Source: Planctomycetota bacterium
GTDB lineage: Bacteria > Planctomycetota > Phycisphaerae > Phycisphaerales > UBA1924
Assembly: GCA_023434205.1 (NCBI GenBank)
Contig: JAEYTB010000258.1
Span: 1 to 8,963 of the forward strand
Direction: 5' to 3'
Length of the DNA stretch: 8,963 bases
Shown here: positions 5,849-8,963 of the stretch, in pieces
Layout of the letters: every line of letters starts with the position of its first letter
Numbering within the stretch: position 1 is the stretch's first letter
Program-made: the position numbers and the translations under genes
The notes under the pieces: generated by a model
Seen by the model: the letters and a program-made list of their open reading frames with translations, nothing else
Told to the model about the DNA's origin: nothing
Database searches by the model: none

Positions 5849-6979
5849 CCCTTGGCCGCGGCCCTGGCCTTGTCTTCCTTCTCGGCGCGGCGGCGCTTGA
5901 GCTCGGCGTCGATGAAGTCGGCGATCTCGCCGCGGAGGACGGCCTCGTAGTCGGTGGACTCGTGGTTGGTGCGGTGGTCCTTGACGCGGTTGTCGTAGAA
6001 GACGTAGGAGCGGATCTGGGTTCCCCAGCCGCGTTCCATGGCGCCGCCGGTGGCGGCGGCGAGCTCCTTCTCGCGGCGTTCATCCTCCATGGCCTGGAGC
6101 TTGGCCATGAGCACGGCCATGGCCTGGGCCTTGTTCTGGGGCTGGTCGCGGAAGCTGTTGGCGACGACCTGGATGCCGGTGGGGAGGTGGGTGATGCGGA
6201 TGGCGCTGGCGACCTTGTTGACGTTCTGGCCGCCGGGGCCGGAGGCGCGGACGAAGGGCACGACCTCGAGGTCCTTCTCGGGGACCTTGAGCTCGACCTC
6301 CTCGATCTCGGGGACGACGTCGACGGTGGCGAAGGAGGTCTGGCGCTTGCCCTGGGCGTTGAAGGGGCTGACGCGGGCAAGGCGGTGGGTGCCGCGTTCG
6401 CAGTTGAGGTAGCCGAAGGCGTAGGGGCCCTTGACGTGGAGGGTGACGGAGTCGATGCCGACCTCGGAGCCGAAGCCGCGTTCGACCTCCTCGATCTGCC
6501 AGCCCATCTTCTCGCAGTAGTAGATGTACATGCGGAAGAGCATGTCGGCCCAGTCGTTGGCCTCGGTGCCGCCCTGGCCGGCGGAGATGCTGAGGAAAGC
6601 GTTGCTGGCGTCGTGCTTGCCGGCGAGGAGCGACTGGAGCTCGACCTTCTCCATGCGGGGGCCGAGCGTGAAGAGCGTCTCGTCGGCCTCGGCGATGAGG
6701 TCCTTGTCGTTGGTCTCCTTGCCCATCTCGTAGGCGAGCCGGGCGTCCGCGAAGTCCTTCATGACCCCCGTCAAGGGGTCGAGCTGGGCCTTGAGGGACT
6801 TGACCTGGGAGACGATCTTGCGGGCGCGGTCCTGCTGGTTCCAGAAGGCCTCGCCGGCCATCTCCGCCTCGAGCTCGCGGAGGTTCTTGAGCTTGTGCTC
6901 GTAGTTAAAGAGAGTCGCGGATGGTCAAGATCCGCGCCTCAAGGTCGTTGATGATGGGCTGGTGTGCGTCAAAGTGCAT
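5845..6979 (-). CDS. prfB: Peptide chain release factor 2, made by +1 programmed frameshift
   Basis: RF2 recognises UGA and UAA stop codons and releases the finished peptide. The frame opens at ATG 6979, runs 24 codons and meets TAA at 6905-6907. Skipping base 6907 after the CTT codon joins it to the main frame (NYEHKLKNLRELEAEM...) and gives 377 residues. The position of the shift (stop at codon 25; codon 26 in E. coli) and the CTT-stop-C layout match the known RF2 autoregulatory site. The stop-recognition tripeptide SPF is at 204-206 and the catalytic GGQ at 249-251, nearly the E. coli positions. After the ISAGQGGTEANDWADML segment (131-147) the fold is complete. The ATG at 6861 would remove the first helix and is an unlikely start. 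No Shine-Dalgarno sequence precedes ATG 6979. TACACT at 6987-6992 (minus strand) resembles a -10 box and would imply a leaderless mRNA, but no -35 box is seen. The stop overlaps the GNAT start. Confidence 0.95.
6904..6910 (-). promoter_or_regulatory. prfB: prfB programmed +1 frameshift site, CUU UAA C variant
   Basis: On the minus strand the transcript reads GAC UCU CUU UAA CUA C. The CUU codon (6910-6908) is the slippery codon, UAA (6907-6905) is the in-frame stop, and AAC (6906-6904) is the first codon after the shift. In the canonical site this is CUU UGA C with an AGGGGG-like stimulator three bases upstream. Here the stop is UAA and the upstream bases (CGCGACUCU) contain no purine-rich stimulator. 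The same G-to-A change turns the usual Asp after the shift into Asn. There is no alternative start in the main frame between the TGA seven codons upstream of AAC and the ATG at 6861. Confidence 0.85.
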
Positions 6980-7153
6980 GGGGGCAAGTGTAGCGGGGTC
7001 GGCGGCGTCGGCGTCCCACCCGGCGTGGCGGGGTGCGGGGCCGGGTGGAGCGGGCCCCCAGCCACGGATCACCCGGTGTTCACGCCCGACTCAACGCCGG
7101 GGCGGAGAGTCGGGGTGGATGCAGCAGTGCGTTCCCTAGAAAGGAGTCTTGAT
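6980..7153. other. Divergent intergenic region between prfB and the lipoprotein gene
   Basis: These 174 bases must hold the promoters of both genes. Two inverted repeats are visible. CCACCCGGC at 7016-7024 pairs with GCCGGGTGG at 7040-7048 (perfect 9 bp, 15-base gap), and CCCGACT at 7085-7091 pairs with AGTCGGG at 7108-7114 (perfect 7 bp, 16-base gap). They could be operator sites or leader hairpins, though GC-rich DNA makes such matches easier by chance. AAGGAG at 7141-7146 is the ribosome binding site of the lipoprotein gene, 7 bases before its ATG. No convincing sigma-70 promoter was found. Confidence 0.4.
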
Positions 7154-7480
7154 ATGAGCAGCAACACGCTGATGACGGTGGCGGCGGGCCTTCTGGTGGC
7201 GGCGGGCGGCCTGATCGGGTGCGAGCGTAGCCCCAACGACAAGGCCGCGGAGTTCCGCAAGGACCAGAAGCAGGAGGCGGCCGAGTTCCGCAAGGACCAG
7301 ACGCAGGAGCGCATCGACCAGAAGCAGGAGCAGGTAGACGACGCGGCCGAGGCCGAGAAGCGCCGCCTGGAGGCCGAGAAGGAGCGGGCCGAGCGCGAGG
7401 CTGAGGAGCGCAAGCGTCAGGCCGAGGAAGAGGCCGAGCGCCAGAAGGAGCGCGACGACCTGAACAACCCGCCCCGGTGA
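7154..7480 (+). CDS. Small lipoprotein with hendecad repeat and charged helix
   Basis: This is a 108-residue predicted lipoprotein of unknown function. The N-terminus has a hydrophobic core (7-22) ending in a lipobox L20-I-G-C23, so C23 should be lipidated after cleavage. The n-region MSSNT has no Lys or Arg, which is unusual for a signal peptide. Residues 31-41 and 42-52 are an almost exact 11-residue repeat (AAEFRKDQ followed by KQE or TQE), followed by a decayed third unit (ERIDQKQEQ). From about 61 to 104 the chain is almost wholly Glu, Arg, Lys, Ala and Gln, as expected of a long single helix or coiled coil. It may act as a spacer or filament anchored in the membrane and reaching into the periplasm. 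The start is supported by AAGGAG at 7141-7146, 7 bases upstream. It is divergent from prfB, and its stop codon sits inside a hairpin loop. Confidence 0.85.
   Translation: MSSNTLMTVAAGLLVAAGGLIGCERSPNDKAAEFRKDQKQEAAEFRKDQTQERIDQKQEQVDDAAEAEKRRLEAEKERAEREAEERKRQAEEEAERQKERDDLNNPPR
7244..7309 (+). repeat. Tandem 33-bp coding repeat in the lipoprotein gene
   Basis: Two adjacent 33-base units (7244-7276 and 7277-7309) match at 30 of 33 positions and encode the 11-residue units beginning AAEFRKDQ. Two of the three differences are synonymous swaps of Ala codons, and the third changes Lys to Thr. The high DNA identity points to a recent duplication. An 11-residue period fits a hendecad coiled coil rather than the common heptad. 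Confidence 0.85.
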
Positions 7481-7487
7481 CCGGGGC
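7471..7487 (+). other. Hairpin with the lipoprotein stop codon in its loop
   Basis: GCCCCGG (7471-7477) and CCGGGGC (7481-7487) form a perfect 7-bp stem whose 3-base loop is exactly the TGA stop codon. The hairpin encodes the last two residues (Pro-Arg) and may stall ribosomes at termination or protect the 3' end. It stands 31 bases before the larger palindrome at 7519-7542, which shares CCCCGG/CCGGGG cores, so the two could also pair with each other. Confidence 0.5.
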
Positions 7488-7518
7488 TGTCCGCGGGCAC
7501 GGAGGCCCTGATGATCCA

Positions 7519-7542
7519 GGCCCCGGCGGCGCCGCCGGGGCC
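7519..7542. terminator. Perfect 24-bp palindrome, probable bidirectional terminator
   Basis: GGCCCCGGCGGC followed at once by its exact reverse complement forms a 10-bp all-GC stem with a GCGC loop. It lies between two convergent genes, 38 bases after the lipoprotein stop and 15 bases after the stop of the AAA+ gene on the other strand. It therefore suits termination from both sides. Only a short TT follows on the plus strand and none on the minus strand, so it is not a classical U-tract terminator. Confidence 0.65.
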
Positions 7543-7557
7543 TTGTGCTGCGCGGGG

Positions 7558-8963
7558 TCAGACTTCGTAGTGGAGCCTGCCGTGGCGCTCGGCGCGGGAG
7601 ATGACGTCGGCGGCCCAGAGGCCGGCGAGGACGAACTCGGCGCAGGAGGCCCGGACGGCGGGGTCGGTGCTGGCGTTGACCTCGAAGGCCTTGTCCCAGA
7701 CCTTGGGGATGCGCCTGACGACCTGCTCGTAGTGGGCGCTGGGGAGCATGTCGCCCACCTCGATCTTGACGCCCTTGGCGAAGACCTCGCCGATCTCGGA
7801 GAGGCCGAGCTTGTCCACGTACTCCTCGAAGACGGCCTTGACGGCCTCGGCGAGGATGGCGTCGAGGGTCTGCCGCTCGCTCATCTGGTGGCTGCCCATG
7901 AGGTCGAGCTCGAGCTTGCCGATGGCGGAGGCGTGGAAGTGGGAGAGGTCGGAGATGCGGGGGACGGCGGGCTTCTCGTTGAGGCGGATGGAGCGCTGGC
8001 GGGCGCTGGCGATCATGGTGCGGTAGTTGGCGATGGAGAAGCGGGCCGAGACGCCCGAGGCCTGGTCGATGTACTTGCTCTTCCTGGCGGCGATGGCCAT
8101 CTGCTCGACGACCTCCTTCATGAAGCGGGGGACGAGCACGGGGTACTCGCCGGAGAGGTCGACGTTCGCCTCCGCTTCCATGATCTCGATGCCCAGGTCG
8201 CGGGCTTTGGGGTAGTGGGTCTGGATCGTGGCGCCGATGCGGTCCTTGAGCTGGGGGATGACCTTGCCGGAGCGGTTGTAGGTGCTGGGGTTGGCGGAGA
8301 AGAGCACGAGGACGTCGATGTCGAAGTTGATGGGGTAGCCGCGGATCTGGACGTCGCGCTCCTCGAGGATGTTGAAGAGGCCGACCTGCACGAGGTCGTC
8401 CAGGTCGGGGAGCTCGTTCATGGCGAAGATGCCGCGGTGCATGCGGGGGATGAGGCCGAAGTGGAGGGCCTCCTCGGCGGACATGCTGGTGCCGCTGACG
8501 AGCTTGGCGGGGTCGATCTCGCCGATGATGTCGGCGAACTTGGTGCCGGGGGCGAGCCGTTCGGCGTAGCGCTCCTCGCGGGGCCACCAGGCGATCTTCG
8601 CGTTGTCGCCGTGCTCGGCGAGAAAGCGTTTGCCGGCGGTGGTGATGGGGTGGTAAGGATCCTCGTGGACGGCGCAGCCGGGTATGTCGAGGTAGGGGAT
8701 GGCCTCGTCGAGGAAGCGGACGAGCGAACGCATCAGGCGGCTCTTGGCCTGGCCCTTCTCGCCCAGGAAGAGCATGTCGTGGCCGGCGAGAATGGCGTTG
8801 ACGACCTCGGGGATCACGGTGCTCTCGTAGCCGACGATGCCGGGGAAGAGGTCGTCGCCGGCGCGGAGGGCCTTGATGAGGTTGGCCTCAAGCTCGACCT
8901 TCACGGGCCGGCTGACCCAGCCGCTGGCGCGGAGCGCGCCGAGGGTGGCGGGGCGTGTTGGGG
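7558..8963 (-). CDS. MoxR/ChlI-like AAA+ ATPase (5' end outside the window)
   Basis: This AAA+ ATPase belongs to the group often annotated as magnesium chelatase subunit I or sigma-54-interacting regulator. Such proteins are remodelling ATPases that typically work with a von Willebrand A partner. The visible fragment is 467 residues. Counting from its first codon, the Walker A loop GEKGQAKS is at 67-74, the Walker B segment GIFAMNELPDL is at 177-187 (NE in place of the common DE, which I recall as usual in this group), sensor 1 N224 lies in LFSANPS, and the arginine-finger region LKDR ends at 241. A sensor-2-like SARFS is near 305-309. The GTG at 8904 is not the start: the frame stays open to the edge and encodes TLGALRASGWVSRPVK, a typical N-terminus of this family. 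It is cytoplasmic and is unlikely to be a true magnesium chelatase, as no bacteriochlorophyll gene is nearby. Confidence 0.92.
   Translation of the reverse strand, partial: PTRPATLGALRASGWVSRPVKVELEANLIKALRAGDDLFPGIVGYESTVIPEVVNAILAGHDMLFLGEKGQAKSRLMRSLVRFLDEAIPYLDIPGCAVHEDPYHPITTAGKRFLAEHGDNAKIAWWPREERYAERLAPGTKFADIIGEIDPAKLVSGTSMSAEEALHFGLIPRMHRGIFAMNELPDLDDLVQVGLFNILEERDVQIRGYPINFDIDVLVLFSANPSTYNRSGKVIPQLKDRIGATIQTHYPKARDLGIEIMEAEANVDLSGEYPVLVPRFMKEVVEQMAIAARKSKYIDQASGVSARFSIANYRTMIASARQRSIRLNEKPAVPRISDLSHFHASAIGKLELDLMGSHQMSERQTLDAILAEAVKAVFEEYVDKLGLSEIGEVFAKGVKIEVGDMLPSAHYEQVVRRIPKVWDKAFEVNASTDPAVRASCAEFVLAGLWAADVISRAERHGRLHYEV

Noticed and set aside
5169..6380. Long minus-strand frame over prfB and the GNAT gene
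   Set aside because: It is a Pro/Arg/Ser-rich shadow. The real prfB and GNAT frames carry all expected motifs.
6861..6979. prfB as a pseudogene or as a protein starting at ATG 6861
   Set aside because: The break falls at the conserved RF2 frameshift position with a CTT-stop-C layout, and the rest of the protein is intact. Starting at 6861 would drop the first helix.
7136..8587. Long minus-strand frame overlapping the AAA+ gene
   Set aside because: It is Arg/Pro/His-rich shadow sequence in another frame of the AAA+ gene, and it also runs antisense through the lipoprotein gene.

Overview
The window is very GC-rich, with G/C dominating third codon positions. It looks like chromosomal DNA of a planctomycete, probably of the Phycisphaerae type. 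That placement is an inference from gene style: the ChlI/MoxR-like AAA+ protein, a DUF378 membrane protein, a phytochrome-type histidine kinase and intergenic palindromes of the ACGGAGG/ACAGAGG kind. No rRNA, tRNA, CRISPR array, transposase or phage gene was seen.

Layout: (1) 1-1014, plus strand, the 3' part of a sensor histidine kinase whose beginning lies before the window. (2) 1023-4076, minus strand, a complete three-activity DNA polymerase I (polA), convergent with the kinase. (3) 4077-5272, two small minus-strand genes: a secreted protein of unknown function and a DUF378 two-helix membrane protein. They are separated from polA and from each other by two related 112-bp palindromic repeats. 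(4) 5273-6979, minus strand, prfB (release factor 2, read by +1 frameshifting) translationally coupled by an ATGA overlap to a GNAT acetyltransferase. (5) 7154-7480, plus strand, a small lipoprotein with an 11-residue repeat and a highly charged helix, divergent from prfB. (6) 7558-8963, minus strand, a MoxR/ChlI-like AAA+ ATPase that runs off the right end. A perfect 24-bp palindrome sits between the last two, convergent, genes.

The strongest unusual signal is a 39-bp hairpin-forming sequence present twice, base-for-base identical, inside the polA reading frame. In both places it is read in the same frame and adds the peptide DAGTEESSTKSRV. One copy lies in the linker between the 5' nuclease and the proofreading domain, the other in a loop just before polymerase motif C. 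This resembles protein-embedded palindromic elements such as the Rickettsia RPEs and may be a mobile repeat that inserts harmlessly into proteins. The second signal is the prfB frameshift site, which has UAA instead of the usual UGA and no visible Shine-Dalgarno-like stimulator. Lesser signals are the paired 112-bp palindromes, a leader hairpin that would cover the ribosome binding site of the DUF378 gene, and a stop codon placed in a hairpin loop at the end of the lipoprotein gene.

Most genes are housekeeping (replication and repair, translation termination) with small envelope proteins between them. Apart from prfB-GNAT I see no tight operon.
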